A stretch of DNA of 20,863 bases. Origin: a virus. Location of the stretch: the IMG/VR virus record IMGVR_UViG_3300005082_000007, positions 1 through 20,863 of that record. One strand, given 5' to 3'. Below, in pieces: positions 6,292-12,941 of this stretch. A model generated the notes under the pieces. The model was not told the DNA's origin. It saw only the letters and a list, made by a program, of their open reading frames with translations, and did no database searches. How positions within the stretch are numbered: position 1 is the first letter of the stretch; every line of letters begins with the position of its first letter. The translations under genes were made by a program, and so were the position numbers.

Positions 6292-7849
6292 CGTCCATCA
6301 CCTCATACCGGCCCATGAGTTCGGCGGCAGCCATGGCCTTGGCAATCAACTCACCCAGATCGTCCGGTTCCAGATCTGCAAACGCCTGGGAAAGCATGGA
6401 TTTTACCTCCTGGATGTCCCGGGCCGATGCCATGATCTTTTTGACCCTATCCAGGCTCTCCTGGATATGATCATCCGCCTGGGTGCCAAGGTTGTTAGAA
6501 ACCATGTCGAGAAATGCGAGATTTTCATTTCTCGCAGGGTTTGGCGATTTTGCAACCACATACCGCTTGGATGATATAGGCGCGCTAACAGGGGCATTTT
6601 TCGGCCTCAGACATTCCTCCCCGTCTTTGGGCTCCGGAATGCTGTATTTTGTCCGGATATGGGACACGGGGATGTCCATCCGGTCGGCAAGCTGATCAAT
6701 CAGATCTGCATAAGCCTTGGGATCATCGGGCTGAAACATGCCCGTATATCTGGGCACCGCAGTATCCCAGCCAAAATTAAACCCCACATAGGGCCGCAGG
6801 AACTGGGTCCGCACCGTTGCCGCCAGTGACCTGGCGTCTGCATTGATCAGGTCGTGGCGCACATCATTGTGGGTATTGGATGCAGCATATGACCCCTTGC
6901 CGTCCACATCCGCTGTTAATGTGCCCCCTAAAATCGCCTTGGATATCTCTTTATTGGCAAACCCGGCCAGATCCTTGTACAGGTCCGCGGATACAGACCC
7001 CTGGCTACCCATAATGAATTCGATTTCCGTGGCCTTGGAAATAATGCCGGCAGCATCATGGCCCAGGGCCCGCACCGCAATCTCAAGGGCCTGTTTATCC
7101 GCATCACTGGCGCCGGAATCATACTTGCCCAGGCGCAGGGGCATGCCGTAGACCTCGCAGAAGATCACCCAGTCTTTAATGGAATAATTCTTAAATAAAT
7201 ACCACCAGGCACAAACCCGGTATATTGCCGTCCGGGTGGCATGTCCGGTCTTGCCCCCGTACCGGTGCATCATCACCCGCCATGCCGGGATATCCTCCCC
7301 CATCAGATTTTCATCGGTGATCAGCCTGGGGATCTTGGACAGCATCCCGGCCTGATCAGTAAACAAAAACCGTTTCTGCTCAATGAACTCAAACCGCTCC
7401 ACCCGGGCCTGGCCCTCGGATGTATCCCAGTCCATGTCCAGGCCGGCAAAGCCCTTGCCAACCGATTCCTGCAGCGTGGTCAGCACATCCGGCCAGTCCG
7501 TGATCCCTTCCAGCATTTTTTCAACGTCTTCATACACCCGGATGTCCCGGGCATCATCAGATGCCGGCGCCAGGGTAAAGTCAGCATCCAGGATCACGTT
7601 CCGGCGCTTGCTGATCTCCCCGATAATATGACCGTCCCGCTCTTCCACCTGGTCAAACAGTTCCGCCTGCCTGGCCGGGTCTCCGCCATCCGCCTCCCTA
7701 AACAGGGCAGCCAGCCGCCCCGGCGTCAACCCGTCCGCCACATAATCCCGGAACGCATCGGTCAGGGGGGCGGCAGCCAGGGGGCGCCTGGCCGGTTTTT
7801 TCTCCGGCCGGGTATACGGACGGCCAAACTGATCGTAAATCATCCCCAT
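6284..7849 (-). CDS. Portal protein, Mu gp29-like (DUF935)
   Basis: A 521-residue protein, the normal size for the DUF935 portal of Mu-like phages (Mu gp29 is about 512). The start ATG overlaps the terminase stop (TAATG). It opens with MGMIYDQFGRPY; an N-terminal 'LTPGRLAALFREADGGDPARQAELFDQVEERDGHI' segment (residues about 40-75) is a family mark, followed by 'GKGFAGLDMDWD' (about 131-142), 'YLFKNYSIKDWVIFCEVYGMPLRLGKYD' (about 218-245) and 'ILGGTLTADVDGKGSYAASNTHNDVR' (about 306-331). The portal forms the twelve-fold ring through which the terminase packs DNA. The C-terminal 100 residues are helical and probably face the head interior. A 9-base-pair perfect hairpin lies inside the coding sequence at 6508-6534. 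Confidence 0.93.
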   Translation of the reverse strand: MGMIYDQFGRPYTRPEKKPARRPLAAAPLTDAFRDYVADGLTPGRLAALFREADGGDPARQAELFDQVEERDGHIIGEISKRRNVILDADFTLAPASDDARDIRVYEDVEKMLEGITDWPDVLTTLQESVGKGFAGLDMDWDTSEGQARVERFEFIEQKRFLFTDQAGMLSKIPRLITDENLMGEDIPAWRVMMHRYGGKTGHATRTAIYRVCAWWYLFKNYSIKDWVIFCEVYGMPLRLGKYDSGASDADKQALEIAVRALGHDAAGIISKATEIEFIMGSQGSVSADLYKDLAGFANKEISKAILGGTLTADVDGKGSYAASNTHNDVRHDLINADARSLAATVRTQFLRPYVGFNFGWDTAVPRYTGMFQPDDPKAYADLIDQLADRMDIPVSHIRTKYSIPEPKDGEECLRPKNAPVSAPISSKRYVVAKSPNPARNENLAFLDMVSNNLGTQADDHIQESLDRVKKIMASARDIQEVKSMLSQAFADLEPDDLGELIAKAMAAAELMGRYEVMDDA

Positions 7850-9237
7850 TACCAGGCTCCTTTTGTGGCAAAACGCCGCTTGGTGGTTGTTTTATACGCC
7901 ACCTCACCCGCAGGTTCGGCTGCCGCATGAATGGCCAGGGCCAGTGCCCAGAACCGGTCACTATGTCCGTTGGCCCCCCGGTCAGCTTCGAACCGGATAT
8001 TTCCGGCCGCTGTGGTCACTTTTTTAATTCCCCGCAGGTCCGCCCGGATCTGGTCATCCTTGGGGATCTTGACGGCCTTATCCTCGAAAGCTGCCCGGAC
8101 CGGATACGCCAGTTCTTCCTTGACCTGCGCTGAAAACCGCACCCCCTCAACCCGGTAAGTGCCGAATTTTTCCTGGGCACGCTCGGCAAGCTGCATACCC
8201 AGGCCAGTGGAATCGATACAGGCCCGACGTACGGCAGGGTTATCCAATAAAGCATATAAAACCGCCTCCTGTTCTGAAAACGTCTTGTTTTGCAGGGTAA
8301 CTAAGTGCTTGGTGAAAAACTGGCCCATGACCCGTTCTATTGCCCAGAACACGCTCAGATCACTGGTGCGGCCCACATCCATGCCCAGGTACAGCTCTTT
8401 TTCAGCCCCGGTCAGTTCCCACACCACGCCGGGCCGGTACTCACAGGCCGCAATCATGTCGTAAGTCAGGAAAGCCCCTGCATCGTCAGCCGGAAAGCAC
8501 ATGTACTCCTGGAGAAACTGCTCTTCTGAGGCGCACCCGGACCGGATAAAATCATAATAATCCTGTTCATCCATGTCCTGGCGCTCATCACCGTCCGGCA
8601 GGCTGGCCTGGAGTTTGTACAAAAAACCCTGGTCCAGGGCATCCTGCAGGGTCACGGTATGCAGGGAAAATCCCTTGGGATTGCCCCGGTGTTTGACATC
8701 CTCAATCAACTCATTAAAAAAATTTGCACTGCCCCGGTGGGTGGAGACAATCTCAAGCTGCCCGCCCCAGGTGATGCCGGGGTAAGCAATGGAATAGAGC
8801 TTACGCGGATCCGGGTGCAGTGCAAATTCATCCAGGACACGCCCACCGCGTTTGCCTGCCTGGGCATCGGCATTGGAACTCATGGAGTGGATGCGTTTGC
8901 CGTTGGCAAAGGCCAGCACATAGGCGCTGATTTTTTTATCTTCGTCGATAAGCGCGCAGCCAAGGTCCCGGGCAGCCGCATTGAGCATCCCGGCAAATTT
9001 TTTACAGTCCACCAGGAACAGTCTGGCCTGGATATCATCCCGGCTTGATATCCACTGGTCATGCAGGTTCTCCTTCGCTGCCGTACGCTCGACACAGGCA
9101 AAGGCCGTGCCCCATGAGATGCCGATCTGCCGGGATTTTTCCATGATCTTGAGCCGGGACTTGTCGTCTATCCAGGCTCGCTGGAACGGCAGGAAAATCC
9201 GGTCCGGATCATCGGGTATGTTCTGTGCCCGTCCCAT
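7849..9237 (-). CDS. Terminase large subunit, Mu gp28-like
   Basis: A 462-residue motor protein. ATPase part: Walker A-like KSRQIGISWG (residues 34-43), the variant loop typical of large terminases; Walker B VLDEFA (residues 134-139) with catalytic Glu; coupling motif STHRG (165-169). Nuclease part with RNase H-like fold: GMDVGRTSDLS (Asp287), CIDSTG (Asp342) and HSDRFWALALA (Asp427) supply three likely metal-binding acids. It cuts and packs phage DNA into proheads; in Mu-like phages packaging starts in the phage end and runs by headful into host DNA. The start overlaps the small-subunit stop (TGATG) and the stop overlaps the portal start, so the three genes are translated as a block. Confidence 0.95.
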   Translation of the reverse strand: MGRAQNIPDDPDRIFLPFQRAWIDDKSRLKIMEKSRQIGISWGTAFACVERTAAKENLHDQWISSRDDIQARLFLVDCKKFAGMLNAAARDLGCALIDEDKKISAYVLAFANGKRIHSMSSNADAQAGKRGGRVLDEFALHPDPRKLYSIAYPGITWGGQLEIVSTHRGSANFFNELIEDVKHRGNPKGFSLHTVTLQDALDQGFLYKLQASLPDGDERQDMDEQDYYDFIRSGCASEEQFLQEYMCFPADDAGAFLTYDMIAACEYRPGVVWELTGAEKELYLGMDVGRTSDLSVFWAIERVMGQFFTKHLVTLQNKTFSEQEAVLYALLDNPAVRRACIDSTGLGMQLAERAQEKFGTYRVEGVRFSAQVKEELAYPVRAAFEDKAVKIPKDDQIRADLRGIKKVTTAAGNIRFEADRGANGHSDRFWALALAIHAAAEPAGEVAYKTTTKRRFATKGAW

Positions 9238-9788
9238 CAGAATTTAATCATCTCCCGGATCTCTTTAATGCGTTCAGCAGGCATGCCCCGCTTGATACCT
9301 TCGGCCTCGATGTTTTGCGCAGCCTCCTCAATGGCCAGCCGCCGGATCTGGTCTTCCCGGTCCAGGGTGATCTTGCTGGCCCGCTCAATGCGCTGGGATA
9401 TCAACGCCACCTTGTTCAGGGTATCCACATCCACATCACCGTCATTGAGCACCAGATTAAATGACAAGGTCTTAACCAGTTCCGTAACGGCCCGGCCCAG
9501 ATCCGTGCCGCTGTTCTCCCCTAAGCCACCCACAAGGGCGTCGGCTGCCTGGCGGGCCTCGCGCATCATGGCGCCTTTTTCCTCAACAGCCATGGCGTAT
9601 CTGCCCAGGGCGGACTTGGATATGGGTTTCTCCCCGCGCACCTCAAGCACCGGATTAACAGCATCCAGAATCTTTGTCTGGGTCAGGCGCCGGTCCCGCA
9701 GGGCCGCGTTGATCTCCACCCGCAGATCTTCGGGCAACTGGTCAATGGATGACGGGCGGCCCCGGCCTTTTCGTTTCTTTGCCGTCAT
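9237..9788 (-). CDS. Terminase small subunit, Mu gp27-like (DUF3486)
   Basis: A 183-residue protein starting MTAKKRKGRGRPSSIDQLP. The opening 'GRGRPSSID.LP..' is the DUF3486 mark. Residues 20-75 form a helix-turn-helix type DNA-binding region (RRLTQTKILDAV ... SKSALGRYAMAVEEKG). Residues 80-183 are long helices for oligomer formation, with 'ISQRIERASKITLDRE' and the final 'MPAERIKEIREMIKF'. It recognises the packaging site and feeds the large subunit, whose gene overlaps its stop codon. It starts two bases after the preceding stop. Confidence 0.9.
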   Translation of the reverse strand: MTAKKRKGRGRPSSIDQLPEDLRVEINAALRDRRLTQTKILDAVNPVLEVRGEKPISKSALGRYAMAVEEKGAMMREARQAADALVGGLGENSGTDLGRAVTELVKTLSFNLVLNDGDVDVDTLNKVALISQRIERASKITLDREDQIRRLAIEEAAQNIEAEGIKRGMPAERIKEIREMIKF

Positions 9789-9790
9789 GA

Positions 9791-10099
9791 CTACCGCCTT
9801 CTGGGGGTTGGGCGTTTGATTCCAGGCACCACCACCCGGGCATTAACCACGTCCAGACCCCGTTCCGTCAGACAGGCCACGATGATCCCAGGATCATCGT
9901 CCAGTGAAACAAGCCCCTGTTCCTGGAGCCAGTAAAGCTCTGTGCGCACCCGGTCCCGGCTGGGCGTAAACCCGTAAGGCTCGGTGCCGTCCGTGAGGAT
10001 GGACTCATTCATGGTGTAGTTCGCAGACTCTGACAGCAGCCGTAAAAGCGTGATCCGCAGATGCTGAGATACCGTATCGCTGAAACTCATAGTTTTCAC
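9791..10099 (-). CDS. Mu gp26-like winged-helix protein
   Basis: A 102-residue protein. The frame starts with GTG at 10099, overlapping the preceding stop as GTGA; an ATG four codons in (MSFSDTVSQ, 10090) has AAGG eight bases upstream and is an alternative start. The sequence 'HLRITLLRLLSESANYTMNESIL' followed by 'RVRTELYWLQEQGLVSL' and 'IIVACLTERGLDVVNARV' is a typical winged helix: helices, recognition helix, and a wing. Proteins of this kind (gp26, VpaChn25_0724 family) lie just before the small terminase in Mu-like phages. The role is not established; DNA binding is inferred from the fold. Confidence 0.75.
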   Translation of the reverse strand: MKTMSFSDTVSQHLRITLLRLLSESANYTMNESILTDGTEPYGFTPSRDRVRTELYWLQEQGLVSLDDDPGIIVACLTERGLDVVNARVVVPGIKRPTPRRR

Positions 10100-10428
10100 C
10101 TTTCTCCCTTAAGCAAATGGTCAAGGATCATGTCCACAGACCCTCCGATACTGCCCAAAGATCCTTTCATTTCGCCCTTCATCTCGGACACCTGGTCAGA
10201 CACCGCATTGATCCGCTCATACACCTTGCCAAGGTCATCATGCCCGATCTGGTTCTCTTCCAGCCGTGTCACCCGTTTGTCAACCACCCGGATTTCCTCT
10301 TTGACTTCGGCAATATCCTTGCCCTTGGCCTTGTCTTTATTGCTCATCCAGACGCCAACCCAGACAACGACATTTATCAGGGCAGATCCCACCATGAACC
10401 AGAACTGCCAGGCCTGATAGTTAATCAT
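10096..10428 (-). CDS. DUF2730 (Mu gp25-like) membrane-anchored coiled-coil protein
   Basis: A 110-residue protein starting MINYQAWQFWFM, with an ATGA overlap with the preceding gene. Residues 8-30 form one membrane span (WFMVGSALINVVVWVGVWM), followed by a positive stretch (KDKAKGKD) and a long coiled coil (residues 38-85: VKEEIRVVDKRVTRLEE and on). This layout is that of the DUF2730/gp25 family in Mu-like phages. It also resembles an inner-membrane spanin, and it lies in the lysis cluster, so a lysis role is possible. I found no second, lipobox-containing frame nested in it that would serve as an outer spanin. Confidence 0.75.
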   Translation of the reverse strand: MINYQAWQFWFMVGSALINVVVWVGVWMSNKDKAKGKDIAEVKEEIRVVDKRVTRLEENQIGHDDLGKVYERINAVSDQVSEMKGEMKGSLGSIGGSVDMILDHLLKGER

Positions 10429-10628
10429 TGTCCCGCCTCCTCAAAGACTTCCTGGCACGCCACGCATCTACGGCACCCCGGGACTGCATGTCGCCTGGCA
10501 GCAGGAATAGGCTCCCCGCAGTCAATGCACTCGGCACATGCGGGCATGCCATGCCGCGCCCGGGCCTTTGCAATGGCGCGGTCCCTGAGGAATTGCTCGT
10601 ACATGCTGCCCATATCGCAGTCATCCAT
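10425..10628 (-). CDS. DksA/TraR-type C4 zinc-finger protein (67 aa)
   Basis: A 67-residue protein starting MDDCDMGSMYEQF. The N-terminal 30 residues are a short helical region (EQFLRDRAIAKARAR), and residues 34-58 carry the zinc finger of the DksA/TraR family: CIDCGEPIPAARR then RCVACQE, giving Cys34, Cys37, Cys55 and Cys58 as ligands. A further Cys31 and Cys52 flank the finger. Family members bind RNA polymerase in its secondary channel; phage forms lack the long coiled coil, as here. Such genes are common in the lysis area of Mu-like phages. The gene lies directly after the holin stop and overlaps the next gene (ATGA). A second frame over the same stretch is a shadow. Confidence 0.88.
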   Translation of the reverse strand: MDDCDMGSMYEQFLRDRAIAKARARHGMPACAECIDCGEPIPAARRHAVPGCRRCVACQEVFEEAGQ

Positions 10629-11096
10629 CTATGCCCCTTTGGATCCGGTGATCATTGAAAGCACCTTGCCGGCCGCGCCTTTGGCAGTGGTAGTCTTTTC
10701 TGCACTGCGGCCGATAACCCACACAGAGCAGATGCCGGTCCAGGCCCACCAGAACTCCTGGGGAAGACAGAGCGCGGGAAGCGTGGGCATGGAAGCTTTG
10801 AACAGACCGGAAAAGTAAAACCCCATGGGAAACACCACATGCACCAGCCCGATAAACACCAGGCCCATGTAAACCACAGACGGCCTGGCCCGTTTGGTGA
10901 ATTTATCCTCCTGGCCCATCTCGGCCACCATGACATCCCGCTTGGCCTGGTCCCGCTGGACATCCCGCGAATAAATAGCCTCACTGAGCTGTGCCTGCAT
11001 GGCCAGCCGCTCTGATTCGTCCATCTTTTTAGGGAAAAAGCGATCCAGCAGTCCACCGGCAAAATCAAATGCAGATCCGATACCCGTTAAATCCAC
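10629..11096 (-). CDS. Holin, GTA-type 3TM holin family
   Basis: A 155-residue protein with a GTG start (MDLTGIGSAFDFAGG) and AGGAGG four to five bases upstream. Residues 1-24 are an amphipathic N-terminal helix. Residues 28-68 are charged. Two clear membrane segments follow: SVVYMGLVFIGLVHVVFP and on (about 73-99) and a second around WWAWTGICSVWVIG (about 112-129). The 'RPSVVY' lead-in to the first span matches the phage 3TM holin family (PF11351-type). The C-terminus (SAEKTTTAKGAAGKV) is basic and cytoplasmic. It forms the pore that lets the M15 endolysin, encoded ten bases upstream, reach the cell wall. Confidence 0.82.
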   Translation of the reverse strand: MDLTGIGSAFDFAGGLLDRFFPKKMDESERLAMQAQLSEAIYSRDVQRDQAKRDVMVAEMGQEDKFTKRARPSVVYMGLVFIGLVHVVFPMGFYFSGLFKASMPTLPALCLPQEFWWAWTGICSVWVIGRSAEKTTTAKGAAGKVLSMITGSKGA

Positions 11097-11106
11097 GATG
11101 CCTCCT

Positions 11107-11574
11107 TTACGCCATCAGTCCGGGCTGATACACGCGGTTGCTGTATGTCATCACCCGGTTGCGGTTAGCCCCGGCTTTATAGCTGACATGGACCCACCCG
11201 GATTCCGGAATCCCAGGCGTGTAGCACTCCAGAATCAACTGATCGAAAATCAAATTATCCTTGATCCAGGCTGCCAGCTCGTAATTGCTCACACCTGCGA
11301 TCTCGATATCCACGGCTTCACCCTTACAGTGCTGGGATTTTGCAGACCCGCCCACAGCCTTATTCAGTTCAGGGCTGCGATACCCGGAATTAGGCCGGAT
11401 CGGCACACCGTAGTGCAGCCGCACCGCCTCCAGAATCTGCACGCAGATATCGCGCAGCTTGGGGACCAGCTCCCCAGGCGGCGTGTTGTCAATCTCCTTG
11501 CGGGCCGCTGTTTCTGACCGGATCATTTCATACAGGGAAAAATGTTTGGAAAGCTGTCTGGCGTTGGTATCCAT
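11107..11574 (-). CDS. Endolysin, peptidase M15 family (D-Ala-D-Ala-type metallopeptidase)
   Basis: A 155-residue protein starting MDTNARQLSKHFSLYEMIRS, with a Shine-Dalgarno (AGGAG) before the ATG. The M15 family marks are in order: 'HFSLYEMIRSETA' (the 'F...E...S.TA' opening, residues 11-23), 'PIRPNSGYRSPELNKAVGG' (residues 58-76), 'SQHCKGEAVDIE' with zinc ligands His82 and Asp89, and 'GWVHVSY' with the third ligand His129. It cuts peptide cross-links of peptidoglycan at lysis. There is no signal peptide, so release depends on the holin next to it. It is the first gene of the late operon, just after an intergenic control region. Confidence 0.93.
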   Translation of the reverse strand: MDTNARQLSKHFSLYEMIRSETAARKEIDNTPPGELVPKLRDICVQILEAVRLHYGVPIRPNSGYRSPELNKAVGGSAKSQHCKGEAVDIEIAGVSNYELAAWIKDNLIFDQLILECYTPGIPESGWVHVSYKAGANRNRVMTYSNRVYQPGLMA

Positions 11575-11705
11575 TGTCCTTGTCTCCTGGGGAAGCCTCT
11601 CCCTAAAAATTCACAGTAATGGATACTTTTTAGATAAGATGTTGGCTGAATAAAAATAACATGTTTCAAGAAAATGCAGTAAAACATGCGGAAAGAAATG
11701 GTGGG
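11575..11705 (-). promoter_or_regulatory. Gap between middle and late operons; candidate activator-dependent late promoter
   Basis: This AT-rich gap follows a terminator and precedes the endolysin, the first late gene. I see no convincing sigma70 promoter: on the minus strand TTGAAA lies at the wrong distance from any -10, and the best -10-like stretch (CTTATCTA, near 11636) has no -35. There is a perfect 8-base palindrome AACATGTT (11658-11665) and a related AAAACATG 20 bases away (11681-11688), which could bind a dimeric activator. In Mu the late promoters also lack a -35 and need protein C. The promoter is inferred from position. Confidence 0.4.
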
Positions 11706-11737
11706 AAAACCGGGCGTCCCGGAACAGGCCGCCCGGT
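11706..11737 (-). terminator. Intrinsic terminator ending the middle operon
   Basis: On the minus strand ACCGGGCG pairs perfectly with CGCCCGGT (11730-11737 with 11709-11716), 13-base loop, followed by TTT after the stem (TTTT with the last stem base). It lies seven bases after the stop of the 68-codon gene and separates the Bro-N unit from the late genes. Confidence 0.75.
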
Positions 11738-11743
11738 AAAATC

Positions 11744-11950
11744 TCAGACTCTCAGGCAGGCATCCGCCGTCCTGATATCGTTATATATATTGTCCAGAAA
11801 TCCATACAGCCCGGCAATGCCCTCCCGGGACAGATACACCTTTTCTTCATGCTCTATGCACGCCACGATATCGGCCAGGCACCGCACCTTCACCGCGACA
11901 TTCTCCAGGAGGTCCATGGCGGTGAGGCTCTCTTTGTCTCTGGGGCTCAT
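11744..11950 (-). CDS. Hypothetical 68-aa protein coupled to the Bro-N gene
   Basis: A 68-residue protein starting MSPRDKESLTAMDLLENV. Its ATG overlaps the Bro-N gene's stop as ATGA, so translation is coupled, and an intrinsic terminator follows the stop within a few bases; both support a real gene. The sequence is predicted to be mainly helical (LLENVAVKVRCLADIVACIEH and GIAGLYGFLDNIYNDIRTADAC), with three cysteines, no membrane span and no known motif that I recognise. It is co-expressed with the Bro-N regulator and could be its partner or a small inhibitor; nothing in the sequence shows this directly. Confidence 0.65.
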   Translation of the reverse strand: MSPRDKESLTAMDLLENVAVKVRCLADIVACIEHEEKVYLSREGIAGLYGFLDNIYNDIRTADACLRV

Positions 11951-12654
11951 TCTGCACCGCCTTCCGGATCCTGCTTCCGATCCTGGTCTATATGTTTGAA
12001 CTGATCTGGGTAACGCCGCCTTAAGGTCTCATTCTCCAGGCGATAGATCTGGAGCTCTCCTTCAAGCAGCATCAGCCGGAAAGATATACAATCCGGCTTA
12101 ATGCCCAGCTCCGCCATTTTTTTCAGCGTGGAGGAGACAAAGCGGGAGCTTTTGCAGATCACCCGGGCGGTCTCTGCGTTGGTAAGATCCATATCCTTGC
12201 ACCGTTTGATCTTTGCCCAGTATGGGGTTTGGGCCAGAACGGTATCCTTCAGGCTCTTGTTTTGGTCTTTGAGCTTGCGCATCTGCTGCAGGGTATATTC
12301 GTAGTTGCCTTCCATGATCTCCACAGATTTCCCCATGGTGTATGATCCTGTTTTTCTTATGGCGGGTAGAACTTCGCTTGTAACCCATTTTCTAAATTGT
12401 TTTGCTTCTGGTTTGTTTGATCTGATAATGAGCGTGTAAAGACCGGATTCATTAATGATCCCAAGGCTCCCACCGCGGTCTAACAAAACGTTAGACCGCT
12501 CATCGTCATCAAGATGATCAGATATAGTTTTACTGGGGTTAGAATATCCCAAAGCTTCACATACATCTTTTGCCACAAACCAAGGTTCTCCTGCTTCGTC
12601 TGTGAGCGTTCTTACATCGCTGTTCTTGAATTGAAACTTCTTAATTTCGTTCAT
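11947..12654 (-). CDS. Bro-N antirepressor-like regulator (235 aa)
   Basis: The protein starts MNEIKKFQFKNSDVRTLTD with a Shine-Dalgarno GAGGAG six bases upstream. Residues 5-104 are a Bro-N domain: 'GEPWFVAKDVCEALGYSNPSK' (22-42), 'LDDDERSNVLLDRGG' (48-62), 'IINESGLYTLIIRSNKPEAKQF' (66-87) and 'WVTSEVLPAIRKTGSY' (90-105). Residues 115-140 are a short coiled coil. Residues 155-185 (DLTNAETARVICKSSRFVSSTLKKMAELG) look like a helix-turn-helix, and the rest is a charged helix. Bro-N proteins bind DNA and often act as phage antirepressors. It is the main gene between mor and the late operon, where Mu has activator C, so a role in the late switch is a reasonable inference. No C-type (Mor-fold) second gene is present. 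Confidence 0.85.
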   Translation of the reverse strand: MNEIKKFQFKNSDVRTLTDEAGEPWFVAKDVCEALGYSNPSKTISDHLDDDERSNVLLDRGGSLGIINESGLYTLIIRSNKPEAKQFRKWVTSEVLPAIRKTGSYTMGKSVEIMEGNYEYTLQQMRKLKDQNKSLKDTVLAQTPYWAKIKRCKDMDLTNAETARVICKSSRFVSSTLKKMAELGIKPDCISFRLMLLEGELQIYRLENETLRRRYPDQFKHIDQDRKQDPEGGAE

Positions 12655-12706
12655 GATAGACTCCTCTTATAAATTTTGAAAAAATACGCCTGATTCGCTT
12701 CCAAAC

Positions 12707-12783
12707 AAAAAAGGCGGGCTGATTGGGTTGGAAGACCGGCTAAGAGGCAACCGGCGGGCTAAAGGCCCCCCGCACAGCCCGCC
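12707..12783 (-). promoter_or_regulatory. Attenuator-like leader with two alternative hairpins before the Bro-N gene
   Basis: On the minus strand GGCGGGCTG (12783-12775) pairs perfectly with CAGCCCGCC (12721-12713), followed by TTTTTT (12712-12707): a terminator with a long loop. The same 5' arm can pair instead with AGCCCGCC at 12760-12753, eight bases, which would free the distal arm and break the terminator. Between them CCGG (12754-12751) and CCGG (12739-12736) can close a small hairpin with an 11-base loop, and this overlaps the middle arm by two bases. Mutually exclusive arms ahead of a T run are the form of a transcription attenuator. It ends 52 bases before the Bro-N start. No known riboswitch class was recognised. 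Confidence 0.6.
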
Positions 12784-12816
12784 CGAAAAGTCATAAGGGA
12801 GGGATGTTACGCAGAC

Positions 12817-12840
12817 AAAAAAACCGCCATAAACGGCGGT
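12817..12840 (-). terminator. Strong intrinsic terminator downstream of mor
   Basis: On the minus strand ACCGCC-GTTTAT-GGCGGT is a perfect six-base-pair GC-rich hairpin followed by a run of T (seven in total, counting the last stem base). It would stop both the early transcript through mor and any transcript from the promoter at 12905-12934. Confidence 0.88.
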
Positions 12841-12898
12841 CTGTCATCCGCCTCTTAAATCGGGCTTCCAAACCCGGCCCAGTGATTTTGCACCGGAC
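12817..12898 (-). ncRNA. Candidate short structured RNA between mor and its terminator
   Basis: A near-consensus promoter starts transcription near 12898 and the terminator ends it near 12817, giving an RNA of about 80 bases. Inside are a 5' CTGTC / GACAG closing stem (12900-12896 with 12845-12841), a hairpin CGGGTT-UGGA-AGCCCG type (about 12867-12882; GC stem with one G.U), and an open linker holding TAAGAGGC (12857-12850). A possible ORF with start ATG at 12847 (MTDRRLWRFF) is encoded by the terminator hairpin itself and is probably not a gene. No tRNA, tmRNA or known phage RNA family fits. The RNA is predicted from sequence only. Confidence 0.5.
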
Positions 12899-12904
12899 AG
12901 GGTA

Positions 12905-12934
12905 ACTATACGCATTATCAAAATTTTCTGTCAA
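12905..12934 (-). promoter_or_regulatory. Sigma70-type promoter just after mor
   Basis: TTGACA (12934-12929), an 18-base spacer, then TATAGT (12910-12905). The -35 matches consensus at all six positions and the -10 at five. It begins seven bases after the mor stop. A Mor-dependent middle promoter would be expected here, but Mor-type promoters usually lack a good -35, so this one should work without an activator. Confidence 0.72.
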
Positions 12935-12941
12935 CATAATT

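Noticed and set aside
7241-7930. 229-codon plus-strand frame opposite the portal gene
   Set aside because: Antisense shadow with His/Arg/Pro-rich composition; the portal and terminase on the other strand explain the region.
10117-10818. 233-codon plus-strand frame opposite DUF2730, the zinc-finger gene and the holin
   Set aside because: It spans three overlapping minus-strand genes and has the composition of a reverse-strand shadow.
12841-12900. tRNA-like look of the short RNA (GGGTTTGGAAGCCC stem)
   Set aside because: No acceptor, D or anticodon arm can be drawn and there is no CCA end or proper T loop.
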